64,000 bases of DNA from Seminavis robusta (Eukaryota; Bacillariophyta; Bacillariophyceae; Naviculales; Naviculaceae). Made by a program: the position numbers and the translations under genes. Where the stretch lies: the NCBI GenBank assembly GCA_903772945.1, contig CAICTM010000116.1, positions 1 through 64,000 on the forward strand. The letters run 5' to 3'. The notes below the pieces were generated by a model, which made no database searches, was not told the origin of the DNA, and was given only the letters and a program-made list of their open reading frames with translations. Shown one piece after another: positions 21,790-32,359 of the stretch. Numbering within the stretch: position 1 is the first letter of the stretch; every line of letters starts with the position of its first letter.

Positions 21790-23070
21790 ATGGCAAAGTC
21801 TTCTTCAGGAAAGAATAAGAGACAGGGTTCAAGTCGTCGTGGAGCCAAACGGCCCAAGAACAATGCCAATACATCCAACAACCAGGAGGCAGTCATCGTG
21901 GATCCCTCCGTGGTGGGTGATGGTGCTGCTGCCATGGAAGGTACAGCAGCAAACGTGGAAGTTGATCCCTTCAAGAAAATCATTCTGGATCTCGGTAAAA
22001 GGCCCGAGTCAATATTGCAAGTCCTGTCTTATGTCAATGGAGAGGCTGCGATGAGTCACAACCAGAAAGCAGTGTCATACAACAATGCTCATAAGGCCAT
22101 TGTCTTTGAAAACGCTACAAGCAGTCAGTTTTCCAGCTCAGATGGCCTTCGAATGACACGTTACTTGCTTAGCAAACCTTGGAGCGAACCTCTGAAGGAT
22201 ATGGTTGCTTCAAGTGATAAATCCAGTGATCTGTCAAGTCAAATGTGTAGCATCGTGGCACCCCTAGTTGTCGACTTTTGTGGGAGGCCAAGATTCGACA
22301 ACATCCATTTTGGTTGGGTTTGCAAGCACAAATGCGTTTCGCTTGGAGCCATCCGGTTCAAACGACACCGTGACATACCTCGCGTTACCAGGTTGCTCAA
22401 TACATTGGACACAAAGCTCAAAGTTCTGGATATTGATCTTGTAGTCGGACCACGGACTGCAGTGGAGAGAGAGGTTATAGCACAACGTTCTTCATTGATC
22501 CAAGCATTGGTCCCAAAGTGTTCCACAGTGGAGGAATTCTCAATTACAGTTTCGGATAGGGACATCCCTTGCCAACTGTTGAGCAACATGCCCAACTTGT
22601 TGCGCCTCAAGCTGTCACACATGGATCTTTGGAATCCTGAAAACTTGAGCTCTCTTGTCCAGCACATCCCCAAGCTGTCAAAGCTGGAACGACTGGAACT
22701 GATTTCCATGCATCGGCCTTTCTCGGGAAGCCAATGTGTCGTTATCCGGTCCAGCTCTTTGCGTTCATTGGATGTTCAGGAAGCTGGTAACGTGTTTGTT
22801 ACCTGTGAATGTCCTCGTCTGGAGGCTTTCTGTTGTTGGTCCAAGAGTGGGACATTGCCTCCATTGTCTGAGAGTCAATTTGACAACTTGAAGGGGTTAC
22901 ATCGTGATTATAAGGCTACTGGGGAACCCTTTGTTGGAATGGAGGTTCCAAGTTCGTGTGAATTCACCGTCAAGAACTTTTCGGTTCTCAAAACTTATTC
23001 GATGTACCAACGACAGCTTGATAAGATTACCGCACAGCAGGCAGCTGCCTTGGCTGCTGAAGATGCCTGA
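21790..23070 (+). CDS. Leucine-rich-repeat-like protein, function unknown
   Basis: Single exon of 426 residues, good start context (caagATGg). The first 50 residues are basic and Ser/Asn-rich (KNKRQGSSRRGAKRPKNN), possibly a nuclear signal. From about 190 to 350 the sequence has irregular LRR-like spacing of hydrophobic residues (LLSNMPNLLRLKLSHMDLW, LEHL-type and SLRSLDVQEAG), as in F-box/LRR receptors, but no F-box is evident at the N-terminus. Diatoms have many such variable LRR-like proteins. No enzymatic motif or membrane segment is visible. Confidence 0.65.
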   Translation: MAKSSSGKNKRQGSSRRGAKRPKNNANTSNNQEAVIVDPSVVGDGAAAMEGTAANVEVDPFKKIILDLGKRPESILQVLSYVNGEAAMSHNQKAVSYNNAHKAIVFENATSSQFSSSDGLRMTRYLLSKPWSEPLKDMVASSDKSSDLSSQMCSIVAPLVVDFCGRPRFDNIHFGWVCKHKCVSLGAIRFKRHRDIPRVTRLLNTLDTKLKVLDIDLVVGPRTAVEREVIAQRSSLIQALVPKCSTVEEFSITVSDRDIPCQLLSNMPNLLRLKLSHMDLWNPENLSSLVQHIPKLSKLERLELISMHRPFSGSQCVVIRSSSLRSLDVQEAGNVFVTCECPRLEAFCCWSKSGTLPPLSESQFDNLKGLHRDYKATGEPFVGMEVPSSCEFTVKNFSVLKTYSMYQRQLDKITAQQAAALAAEDA

Positions 23071-23494
23071 AACCGTGGCTAGCTATTGTAAGGTGCTATC
23101 CATGACGATGTCATCTGCACCTTGATTGAAGATTCCTATCCAGGCCATCCGAGCTAGTAGGGTGGGCAACCATTCTTGTGGTACATCGTATCACCCCCAA
23201 TTCCACAGCAACCTCCATGTATCTCAAAGTAAACTGTCTTCTATAAGCTACTAAGTTCTGGTGCCAAGACAAGGAGGGGACCACAGATACTTTTTTTCTC
23301 TGCAGCAGCCAGTCTGCACTCTGCCATCACGATTGATACCTGGTACAAGCATTATATAGAAAGAAACTTGTTGCACTCATGCTGAAGGAAAGATGCATTT
23401 GGAAATCCTGAACAGTACCCATGCAACTGTCTGTCTCTCTATCTTCTTTTAGTGTGCCATTCCGAAAGATCTAGCTCGTAGATTGCTATCCTAG
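23071..23494. other. Convergent 3' region
   Basis: Lies between the stop codons of the LRR-like gene and the protease gene. Nothing recognisable beyond untranslated sequence. Confidence 0.5.
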
Positions 23495-25667
23495 TCATCT
23501 TCCTCCAGGCTTGCCTTGATCGTGGAAGCTACCCCCCTTAGCGACAGATCTGGTACCTGGGGTGTCGTCGAAAACTCTTTGGAACGCATTGGCAGACAAA
23601 CACACCGATGACGAAGCGGCACTGCTGGTGCCACCCAAGTCAATACTCTCATTGTGACGGCAAATCCCGGAACAACACTCATTGCCTAACCAACAGGGAT
23701 TTCCCGAAGGCTTGCAGCCGCTGGCACCATCAGCCCAGAAAGATACCGCTCCACCACTGCGGTGAGCATGGGATGAAGTCCGTTGTTTGTGGGTCGACTG
23801 AGGGACAATGGGTGAATGTTGATGCCGATTTGGGAACGACGAGGCAGACCTTGCCCCTGACTGTTGCGCTGTCCTAGTCACAACTCTTGTTGTTTCGACA
23901 GTGTTTATTGTGATGCTGCTGGAAATGGTAGCTGGCGCCTTCGCATCATCTGTGGGCAATGGATCAAGAACGACAAACATAGAAGAGGAGGGAGAGTCTT
24001 GGAACCTGGCAGCAGCATCATCCGACCGATCCTCCTCTGACCGATCCTTGCTGGAGGATCTTTTGCCTCCGTCACCTTTCGTACTACTGTAGGTAGCAGG
24101 AAGTGCTGTTGGTTGAAGCGTTTCGTATTCAGTGATGTTTCCAAAGTCAAAAGCAGAAGAATGGCTGCCTGTGATGGGACTAAGAGTCTGACCAAAAGTC
24201 TCGGTGGAGCACCAGGTTGTAATATTACCAGTTTCAGGTTCGGTGCAAACCTGTCTGGCAATCCAATCGTAGTGATACTGCACAGACGCATAAACACCCG
24301 GACTTTGGCTTCGACCACAACTACCAACGCATTTCCAAGGATAAAGTGAGAATCGAATGATCATGAAGGAAGAAGACCACCACTGGCAAACAATACAAGC
24401 CTTTCACACTGGGCTATACTTACCCGACCCCCCAGCTGATGACCCCTAAAATGACAGTGGTCCCATCCTGCTCCTGTTCAAATGTCATGGAACTTCCAGA
24501 ATCCCCTAGTAGATACAAGCAAGGAACAGCGGGACGAAGAAGCGTTTAGGTGGGAATACAAAGCCTGTCTATCCATCCAAACAAAAGAAAACATCGTTCT
24601 GTTTGCTACCTACCTTGGCAAGCATCGACACCACCTTCTGCAAAACCACCACAAAACATGTCTTCTTTGACACGATCTCCATAATACTGTCTGCAGCTTT
24701 GTTGGGAAATGACAGGTACTTGAGCCCTCTGCAGAGCTTCAACGTTGAAAAAGAGGCTGCCTTGTTCCGAGAGCTTTCCAAATCCCAAAATATCAGCCAA
24801 CATCTGTGATGGAATTTGCATGGTGGGAGCCGCTGGAATGGCTGGAGGGAACTCGGTCAACTCGGTAACATTGAGGCATTTAGTCATTTTGATGACGGCA
24901 ATATCATTTTGATTGGTACTGCTATTGAAGCCTGCATGTCGAGTCACATGCTGTACGTCGCTAAAGTGAAAGGGGAGTCCCTGGTTGTCTTGATACGGAC
25001 GATGTGCATTGACAAACACTGCCCCTACGGGCTTGGAAGGATCAACGGTGCAATGTGCGGCTGTCAACACGTGGCAGTTCGATATGAGAGTTCCGCCACA
25101 ACCGGCCCATCTCCAGCCGCCACCATATCGCAACAGCAGCATGGAGTGAAATGGATGAGGGTCAGCCTCGTATCCTCCAATGATGCGTTTGGTGGGTTCT
25201 GCTCCGTACCATGGTGCGTTGTTATTCCTGTAGCTTTGACCCGTGGTGTCATTCCGGGACGAACGTGGTTCTGCAAACACTTGCGGGCCTACAAACGGCC
25301 CACCCGTGTCCACTTGAACATTCCAATCTCGTTCATTGTAGCGGTAGTGGCTAGTAGCAATATTGTTGTGGCTCGCGTCTGTGAAGTCACTGGCTGGAAC
25401 ATCAACAAGGGATCCAAAACTGCCACGTTCGTATTCTAGAGATCGAGCAGATGAAGAGGGCTGAAATTGCGGGTATTGCGCTTGCTGCGCCTGCGATTGT
25501 TGAAGCCGTTCATCATTTCTCCGCAAGTGTAATATCTCAGAAGATCCTAACGCTGAATGGATCAAGGCAGGCTGAAGCAGTATCATTGCCTGCAGCAGCA
25601 GAAATGGGTGACTGAAAACCATTCTTCTTGCTCTTTTGAGGCGCGACCATTCTCCGTTCAGGCCCAT
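23495..25667 (-). CDS. Secreted trypsin-like serine protease with C-terminal knottin-like module
   Basis: Exons 24614-25667, 24424-24505 and 23495-24320 give 653 residues with all phases matching. A hydrophobic leader follows the second in-frame ATG (25622); the first ATG is at 25667. A zymogen-type cleavage site (RIIGGYEADP, about 162) opens an S1 protease domain with His205 (TAAHC), Asp255 (NDIAVIK) and Ser354 (CQGDSGSS). Asp sits six residues before the serine, predicting Lys/Arg specificity. The domain ends with SWGVGCGRSQSPGVYASV, rebuilt across the last intron. A Ser/Thr-rich linker leads to a Cys pattern C581-x6-C-x5-CC-x3-C-x19-C typical of inhibitor-cystine-knot folds. GDSGSS replaces the usual GDSGGP, a tolerated change. 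Secretion is inferred from the leader. Confidence 0.9.
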
Positions 25668-26149
25668 GCTCGGTCGATCACGACTTTACAGTATCCCCAC
25701 AGATGTGTTGGCAACCACCTCTACTTTGCTCCCCCGAGCCACCAAAGAAGCGCAACGGTTCCCAGGCAAAAAATTTCCTCGAGTTTCCCAAGTTCTCGGA
25801 CAAGCACTCCCGCGGGCTCTTCCGATGATGAAGCCAAATCGAATGAATGATTCTCAATCGAATTGAATCGATTCGATTCGAATCGTCGCACACCCGAGGT
25901 CGTCACGAAGCCACTGGTACGGTACAGTCCGAGGTACCAGGTACTGTACCGTAGCGGTAAAGCTGTTGCGGGGCAGAAATTCTAGCCTAATCCTTAAAGG
26001 AAACCAGAAAAGACTTAGGAATAATACAAAGACTTAAAGGTAAAGTATTAGCCTCAACCCTCAGAGCCACAAGAGGCTTGCTGACATCTTTCTCCAGTGA
26101 CGAGTGACGAGTCTCAGTCCAGTCGAGTTCTTTTGTACGTTGTTCCTAC
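25668..26149. other. Intergenic region upstream of the protease gene
   Basis: Contains the probable protease promoter, an ATTCGATTCGA-type run (about 25850-25885), a palindromic GGTACAGTCCGAGGTACC region near 25918-25955, and a partial dispersed repeat (26097-26139) immediately before the hAT element. Confidence 0.5.
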
Positions 26150-26893
26150 CAGGGCGTGGTACTCACACTGTTTTAGCATGTGAGTATGGGTACTGAGTAG
26201 TACTCACAATTCCAAAGTCAAGTGAGTATGGGTACTGGGTAATACTCACAATTCCCAGGGTCAAGTGAGTACGGGTATCATGTGAGTACAGGTACTTTGT
26301 GGGTACTATAGAGTACTCACTGAGTACTCATAAATCAATTACTTAGAGAAATTATCTACGTTTTTCTAGTTCTGGGCTGGGGGCTCATCAATCTTGTTGT
26401 AAAGGTCCACCATGGCATCAATATCACTGTCATAATCCTCCTCTTCACATCTGCTGGCAGTTAGCTTGAGGAGATCCTTGGTCCTATTCTTAGCCCATTC
26501 CTTTCTTGCATCATTGATGCATTGCTTGTAGTTCTGGATGAATGCACTGTTCTTGTAGCAAAGAAGGCGCATTTGGAATGTCATGTCAACCTTCTGTCCA
26601 TTGCTGAGTTTTCCATCAAACCATGTACAAGAACTGAAAACTCTTTCTTGGAAGCCACAAAATACTCACCGAGTACTCACTGGTACTCACTTCGAAGTAC
26701 TCACCGAAGTACTCACCGAAGACTCAAAAAGTACTCAAAATCCGGAGTCATGTGAGTACGGGTACTGAGTAATACTCACATTTTCTGAGGTCATGTGAGT
26801 ATGGGTACTGAGTATACTCAGTACTCAGTACCCGTACTCACATCGAGTACACGCAGCGTGTATTTCATGTGAGTCCCACACCCTGGTTCCTAC
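26142..26893. mobile_element. Non-autonomous hAT-type transposon with 8-bp target duplication
   Basis: The element spans 26150-26885 (736 bp) and is flanked by perfect direct repeats GTTCCTAC (26142-26149 and 26886-26893). Its ends form 19-bp inverted repeats: CAGGGCGTGGTACTCACAC on the left against CAGGGTGTGGGACTCACAT on the right read in reverse, 16 of 19 matching. CAGGG termini with 8-bp duplications are diagnostic of the hAT superfamily. Many copies of GTGAGTAYGGGTACTGAGTA, in both orientations, lie just inside each end, as expected for subterminal transposase-binding repeats. The interior keeps only a fragment of transposase (26366-26660, minus), so it cannot move itself. The perfect target duplication argues for fairly recent insertion. 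Confidence 0.88.
26366..26660 (-). pseudogene. hAT transposase fragment (C-terminal dimerisation region)
   Basis: The minus-strand reading has QERVFSSCTWFDGKL followed by QMRLLCYKN and about 55 more residues to a stop at 26366. The ERVFS start and the downstream L-x-x-Y-K-N pattern fit the hAT C-terminal dimerisation region. No start codon or catalytic core is present; it is a remnant inside the hAT element. Confidence 0.6.
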
Positions 26894-27695
26894 TAGGTAC
26901 GACTGTACTACGGTAGCTAGCTACAACAGCTAGCTAGCTAGTCTAGACGTCTAGTAGGTACCATTTCGATTTGTTTGATCTCTCAAGTATCCTGAAGAGA
27001 TGTTACGTGCTCTGTACATGTACTCTTATCAAGGTGATGTGTTACGTCCTCTGTACTCTTTACAGCGGCTACTCCTTTTGACAAAGTCTCCACAATGGCA
27101 GGCTCCGTTTGGTTGGATATGCTGGAAATAGAGGCAGCGAGCTTCTTCTTGGGTTCGACCTATCAATCGGTGACTTCTTTGGTTCGGTGGATCGACGACA
27201 GCTTCCACGGGGCCTCAAGAAAAGGAGCGACCATGATGACTCTACTGTACCGTACCATCAGTAGCGGCTGCTATCAATAACAACAGTGGCATCGGTTGAC
27301 TCTTCACCCATTCCGTTTGAAACACTTCGTTCGACGACGGCCTTTGACCTTTGACGGCCTCTTTTGACGACGGATCTTTCGGTCGATTTCTACGTGGGAG
27401 GATGGCTGGCTCCAGCAGCTTCGTAGTCTCCATGCTTCCTTGACAACATAGGTGTATAAATGACTGCAATGGTTGGGTTTCGGTCAGGTTTCAACTGTTT
27501 CAAAATCAAAACTGAATTGAAACATATCACTCAAAAACAAGACGGCCCGAAAACGAAACAGATGAAACAGACATTGAGCCGTGCAAAACGGCCCCAAAAC
27601 GAAACAGACAATGAGCCGTTGCCGCTTCACAAAAGCCACACACACTGGGTTCATAATTTTCTTGCCAAAACGAAGAAGAACTCACAAGAACCATC
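26894..27695. other. Intergenic region upstream of the SET gene
   Basis: Begins with CTAGCTAGC and GTCTAGAC palindromes (26915-26965). A short ATG frame at 27095-27280 (61 codons) is not supported by any recognisable feature. The last 200 bases are the probable promoter of the next gene. Confidence 0.5.
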
Positions 27696-29396
27696 ATGCC
27701 TCGAACACGCTCCGCTTCAAGAGGGGCCTTCTATTGCTGTGGTAAGGACAAGTACCACAGCCACACCCCCCAACAAGATAGAGAGCTTTTGTTGACAATC
27801 AATGTTGATGAACGTGTCATTCCTCTCTTGGAGAAGATTGGATTGAGGCGCATTAGGTCCAATGCCCTTGACCAGATTCAGATGATGTTGCTGCAAGAGA
27901 AGAAGCTGAATCTTGATGTATTGGATCCACAAGAGAAAAGGATTCTCTCTGTTTGGGCAAGATACAGACATGTGAACATGGCGACTATCCAAACCACGCC
28001 TAATCTGAGCGACAAAGATGCATTGGAGACCTTACAACGCCTCAACCTCATCGAGACAATTCAAGAAAGTGGCCTATATATGACAACATTCAAGAACACA
28101 AGGGGGAAAGAGCTTGGATGTTTGTATGATATTGCAATCTTCATCCGTGCCATGGGCATTGAGAGCATGGGGAGTTTGAAGCCTTTTTGGGATTCTACCC
28201 ATAAGACACCTGTTCCACCCGAAGACAAGGCCAACATGCAACTTTGGGCAGCAGAAGTGCCTCTGCCAATCCAGGTCTATGCTAGCAAGCATCATTGCAA
28301 TTTCAGGCGACCCTTAACTGAAAATGAGTTGGCGGAGAGAGAAAACATCTGCTTGGAAAGCCGCGGGCTTCCGGCCACATTTGAGTTTATCGACAAGAAT
28401 GACTGGCACACTCGGAAGATTTCTTTGGACCGTGACTCACAACACTGTAGCCAGGAGGCAGGTTCTGGTTGTTGTTCCTGTTGCAAGTCTTCATCTGTTC
28501 GGGCCAATAAAGGGATTGGCTTCACGTGTGTTGAAGGTCGCCTTTGTTTCAACCGCTACGTAAATAGTATGTGCCTTTCAACATGCCAAATGCGTCACAA
28601 GAATGTGTTATGTGGCAACAACCTTGAAGGCCCCTCAAGAGCTGAAGTGTGGCGAAATGATCCTTTCAATAACTACCTGAGCCTCGAAGCCACAATGAAC
28701 ATGCCAGCTGACACAGTGGTGTGCGAGTATACAGGGGAGATAAAGGCATTGAAAGCGTGGCATGGTGAGCCCGACACAGCTAAAGGGGACTATGCAATGG
28801 AGGTTGATATGAAACCAGCAGGAAAGAAAAGCAAGAACACTGAAGTCTCGTTGATCATTGACGCTTCTCGGAAGGGCAGCAAAGCACGGTATGCCAACCA
28901 TAGCTGCGATCCAAACTGCCGCCTAGAGGGAGTTTTCGTTGAATGCAGGAAGATATGGGTCCTGAGAACGAATCGCCCTGTCGAGAAATATGAAGAGCTC
29001 GTGTGGAACTATTCTTGGGAATCACGAGACATATCGAAGCTTCAAGAGATCTGCTTATGTAATTCTGAAAAATGTACCGGCAAGCTTTATCGTCCCATGG
29101 AGGACACTCCAATTCAATCTGGAATGGGTTCTACACCCAGGTCTTCTACAAGTTCAAATAATGTTGCAACAACCACAGCTCAAAGTACAAGAGCCCGTGC
29201 GAGGACATCAAGAGCAGGTCCTGCAGTTGTATCAGCTTCCATTGCTACCAGAAATAGCAGTGCCGGGCGACGCAGTCTTGCTGTCAAGCGAAGTGGAAAG
29301 AAGAACAGCTCCCCTTCTCGTCGTCGAAAACGTTCTCCGTCCACCACCAGGAGTGCTGGTAGCAAGAAAAGACGAACTACCCAGCCTACTAGCTAG
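27696..29396 (+). CDS. SET-domain protein lysine methyltransferase
   Basis: Single exon of 566 residues. The N-terminal 300 residues have no recognised domain but include a Cys cluster (GCCSCCKSS, about 262) before the SET domain, like a pre-SET zinc region. The SET domain follows: CEYTGEI near 342, RYANHSCDPNC near 399-409 (the SAM- and substrate-binding motif), then a VWNYSWE position where ELxFDYxWE is usual, and a post-SET CLCNSEKC near 453-461. The catalytic Tyr equivalent is present. The C-terminus is basic and Ser/Arg-rich (nuclear). Target residue cannot be assigned; it is distinct from the SET protein at 42586. Confidence 0.85.
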   Translation: MPRTRSASRGAFYCCGKDKYHSHTPQQDRELLLTINVDERVIPLLEKIGLRRIRSNALDQIQMMLLQEKKLNLDVLDPQEKRILSVWARYRHVNMATIQTTPNLSDKDALETLQRLNLIETIQESGLYMTTFKNTRGKELGCLYDIAIFIRAMGIESMGSLKPFWDSTHKTPVPPEDKANMQLWAAEVPLPIQVYASKHHCNFRRPLTENELAERENICLESRGLPATFEFIDKNDWHTRKISLDRDSQHCSQEAGSGCCSCCKSSSVRANKGIGFTCVEGRLCFNRYVNSMCLSTCQMRHKNVLCGNNLEGPSRAEVWRNDPFNNYLSLEATMNMPADTVVCEYTGEIKALKAWHGEPDTAKGDYAMEVDMKPAGKKSKNTEVSLIIDASRKGSKARYANHSCDPNCRLEGVFVECRKIWVLRTNRPVEKYEELVWNYSWESRDISKLQEICLCNSEKCTGKLYRPMEDTPIQSGMGSTPRSSTSSNNVATTTAQSTRARARTSRAGPAVVSASIATRNSSAGRRSLAVKRSGKKNSSPSRRRKRSPSTTRSAGSKKRRTTQPTS

Positions 29397-29882
29397 AGAC
29401 TCTGCCTTGTGTTGGACCGTACAGCTCCAGAAGCAAAAGAGCAAACAACTTTAACTTAGCAAGCTGCACTGAGGCACAAAAATGGATTTTTTTTCGATAC
29501 TGTTAAAGTATGAACTGTGGGCAAAGCATCAGACGATGAATCTTTCCAGTTTTCGTAATCTGCTGTTCAATTAATTATTAGTTATTATGTACAACAACAT
29601 TTGGAATCTGTGACAATGTACATGGCATTAAAGGTGACGACATTTTGCCTGCATGAAGGATTATTCGTTCAGTCGGGCGAAGGATTCTGACTTCAATTAG
29701 TTGGAGCATTGATTGAAGCATGGGAGTTTGCATAAATAGTGTGAAAGAGTACGCAAAGGTGGATGCGTCTGTACACGGCATCAGGACACAGATGACTTCG
29801 GTGAAAGAGAGCAGCCAAGACCGTCGGCGAGCCGATGGGTTTCGGGCTTCCATCATACCGGTATCATCCAATCCAAAGAGGC
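29397..29882. other. Convergent 3' region
   Basis: Between the SET gene and the HMG-box gene. AT-rich around 29570-29600; nothing further recognised. Confidence 0.5.
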
Positions 29883-31493
29883 TCACATTGACGCCTCAAC
29901 GGCGGACGAGGATGGGGATCGCTCTCTGAGCTCTCTCTGGTATCGTTCGAGGTCAATAGCCGCCACTTCTCTGTAAAAGTTCTTGCGTTCGTCGGGCAAC
30001 TGCTTCCAGCGCTGGCCAATGAGCTTCGAGAGCGTGGTAAAGTTGATCTTACCATGAGTCTTGCGATGAGGCCTGCGCTTAGTGCGGTCCTTGGCAAGAT
30101 GCGCAAGCAAGAGACGCTGTTTCTTGGCCGAATCAAAGACGTCGTTTTCGTCGGTGCGATTCTGCAGAATACGTTCTCGTTCGTCCGAAAAGAAGAAGTT
30201 GTAGGCACTGAGAGGCCGAATGGGCATACTGCTGGCCTGAGCAGCCTTACCAGCATTGGCGCCGTCGTTGCGTCTTCCTGCAGCCGCGGGCACTTGGGCG
30301 ACTTCCGTTGCTTTGAAACTGGGAAATCCGTGCTGCTGCTGCTGATCAACCGAGATACCGAGCGTCGCCAGTTCCAGGGGCGTAGGTGGGGCCGTGAGGG
30401 ACTGCGCAGCTGCCGCGGACGATGCATATACATCCTCCAGGCTGCTGAGGGGGTTGACAGTGCTCAACCCTCCCACCATGTTGCTACCGTTCCAGTTGCT
30501 GAAGAATCCTTGCTGTTGCTGCTGCTGGCTGTGCAGTGTCGACCATGGACTGTTGATGGAAAGTCCCAAGTCAGCATTTCCCTTGCGGGAACGTGCGGCG
30601 TTGTTGGTCGCAGCAGCGGCAGCCTCTAGCAACGGTGGAAAGGAGTCGGTCTTGGAGGTCACAGAAGGCGAAGCAGTAGCAGCAGCATTCGAGTTTGCAC
30701 TCGCTGATGTCGCTGAGGCTCCAGCTTGAGGGAAGACCACCGGCAGGTTCGCAAGAGCCATCATAGGAGAGAGACCAGAAGCCGTCGATCCAGCGGCTGT
30801 GGCACTTGCTGTTCCTGGCGCTTGTGAGGAGGGCATGGGAATGACTTGGTTTGAGCCTGGGAGAAAGAGCATCTGTTGGGGAGGGGCATCTTCTTGGTTA
30901 GGGTCCACAATGGTAGCAACAAACATGTAGTTGCCAGAGACAGCTTGAGAGGTGTTGGTTGCCATCTGATGATGCGAGCCAAAGGCTGCATTTTGCTGTG
31001 CTTGCTGAGTGGCCGCAGCGGCGGCTGCCGCGGTGGTTCCATTGGCAGCAGCAGCAGCGTTCAAGGAAAGAGTCTCAAGGTCTTCGCGAGTGGCAAAGCC
31101 ACCAAATGGATTGGAGGCGCTCGAAGCACCAGGAGCCGCAGCTGTAGCCGAGGCAGCGTTAGTGCTGTTGTGCTGGCTCAAGAGAGCATTCAAGCTATTC
31201 TGTTCCTGTTGCAACTGTTGCTGCTGTTGATCGAGGAGCGCTTTCTTCTGCCAAGAAGCAGCCGATGGCACTCCTCCAACGCCAACGCCAACGCCAACAC
31301 CAGGCACTGAAGTAGAGTCGAACAGGGTACTCAAAAAGTCACCATTTGTGTGAGGCACCGAGCCACCACCGAATTCAGAGAGGCCTGAAGCAAAACCACC
31401 AGCAGTACTTCCAGTGTTGGTGCCAGTGGCCATACCAGCGTCCAAGAGACCACCGAATCCAAAGTCGAGTTCCAAACCGGTCGAAGAAGACAT
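29883..31493 (-). CDS. HMG-box protein with large low-complexity N-terminus
   Basis: Single exon of 536 residues starting at ATG 31493 (MSSSTGLELDFGFG); the frame is open further upstream to 31598 but that part reads as leader. Residues 1-420 are rich in Ala, Gln, Ser and Asn, resembling a transactivation region. An HMG box spans 426-523: RPLSAYNFFFSDERERIL for helix 1, then about 37 extra residues containing KKQRLLLAHLAKDRTKRRP, then INFTTLSKLIGQRWKQLPDE and FYREVAAIDLERYQRELR for helices 2 and 3. Conserved aromatic and basic positions suggest DNA binding in the nucleus. Proteins with a single box and an insert of this kind are frequent in diatoms. Confidence 0.85.
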   Translation of the reverse strand: MSSSTGLELDFGFGGLLDAGMATGTNTGSTAGGFASGLSEFGGGSVPHTNGDFLSTLFDSTSVPGVGVGVGVGGVPSAASWQKKALLDQQQQQLQQEQNSLNALLSQHNSTNAASATAAAPGASSASNPFGGFATREDLETLSLNAAAAANGTTAAAAAAATQQAQQNAAFGSHHQMATNTSQAVSGNYMFVATIVDPNQEDAPPQQMLFLPGSNQVIPMPSSQAPGTASATAAGSTASGLSPMMALANLPVVFPQAGASATSASANSNAAATASPSVTSKTDSFPPLLEAAAAATNNAARSRKGNADLGLSINSPWSTLHSQQQQQQGFFSNWNGSNMVGGLSTVNPLSSLEDVYASSAAAAQSLTAPPTPLELATLGISVDQQQQHGFPSFKATEVAQVPAAAGRRNDGANAGKAAQASSMPIRPLSAYNFFFSDERERILQNRTDENDVFDSAKKQRLLLAHLAKDRTKRRPHRKTHGKINFTTLSKLIGQRWKQLPDERKNFYREVAAIDLERYQRELRERSPSSSAVEASM

Positions 31494-32359
31494 CTTACTT
31501 GAGGGCGGCAGGAAGGAGCGATGAAGAGATGAGACGATGTAGTGGCTAGAGTGGATAAGCAGAGACAGAGGAGGAGAGGAGACGGACGGTAAAGACACGA
31601 CGACGGGGCAGTGTAGTAGCTTGTAGATGGACGAGACGCTTTTTTAAAAGCTTGATGCTTGATGCTTGTTGGTCTCCAGTAAAGTTTTTCTCTGAGAGGA
31701 GGATTATGCGAGCATCAAACCCAGCATTCGTTGGGAGGCAATTCGAGAGGAAGCTAACGAGCCCAGGATTTGTCTCACGAACGCAGTCTCCATGTACATT
31801 GCTTACCACAGTAGTAACTCACGTACGATTATACGACGCAACACTGGCACTTCAACTAGAGAATAACCTCAGCTTCCTCATCGCTATCAAAAGAAAATAC
31901 AGCGAAACTCTAACAAGGAAGCTTGCTAAGGGTTGGTCTCTTGTTACTCTTTTTTGCACAGTCTGATTTCGTTCTAAGTAGAAAAGAACTCTAGAGCCCT
32001 AAAACCGCCACGTAAGCGAAAACGTACCCTCATGATGTCACAGTTGATGTCAAACAGGAACTGTAGTATTTATTTGTCTGTTCTCTCGATGCCACATCAC
32101 CCAAAAGCAGCAGATTCAACCAATCAAAATCGCCTTCACCATGACGTACCTTTTCTGCCTTGCTCGCCTCTGCTTCAGCTTCAAGAATTCAACAGCTCGT
32201 CTCAAAGTGGAAAGTTCAAAGGGCTCAAAAGAGAGAAGCCTTCCCTCCACCTTCCACATGATCTCTGCACAGCTGGCTTTCCCATGTCAAAGAAGGCTGC
32301 TGGTTAGAGAAGACACGCCATGCTTGTGCATGCATGCTCAGGCCACCACCTACAGTTAG

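Noticed and set aside
27095-27280. Small ATG frame of 61 codons
   Set aside because: No similarity, no signal, and no partner exon; chance frame likely.
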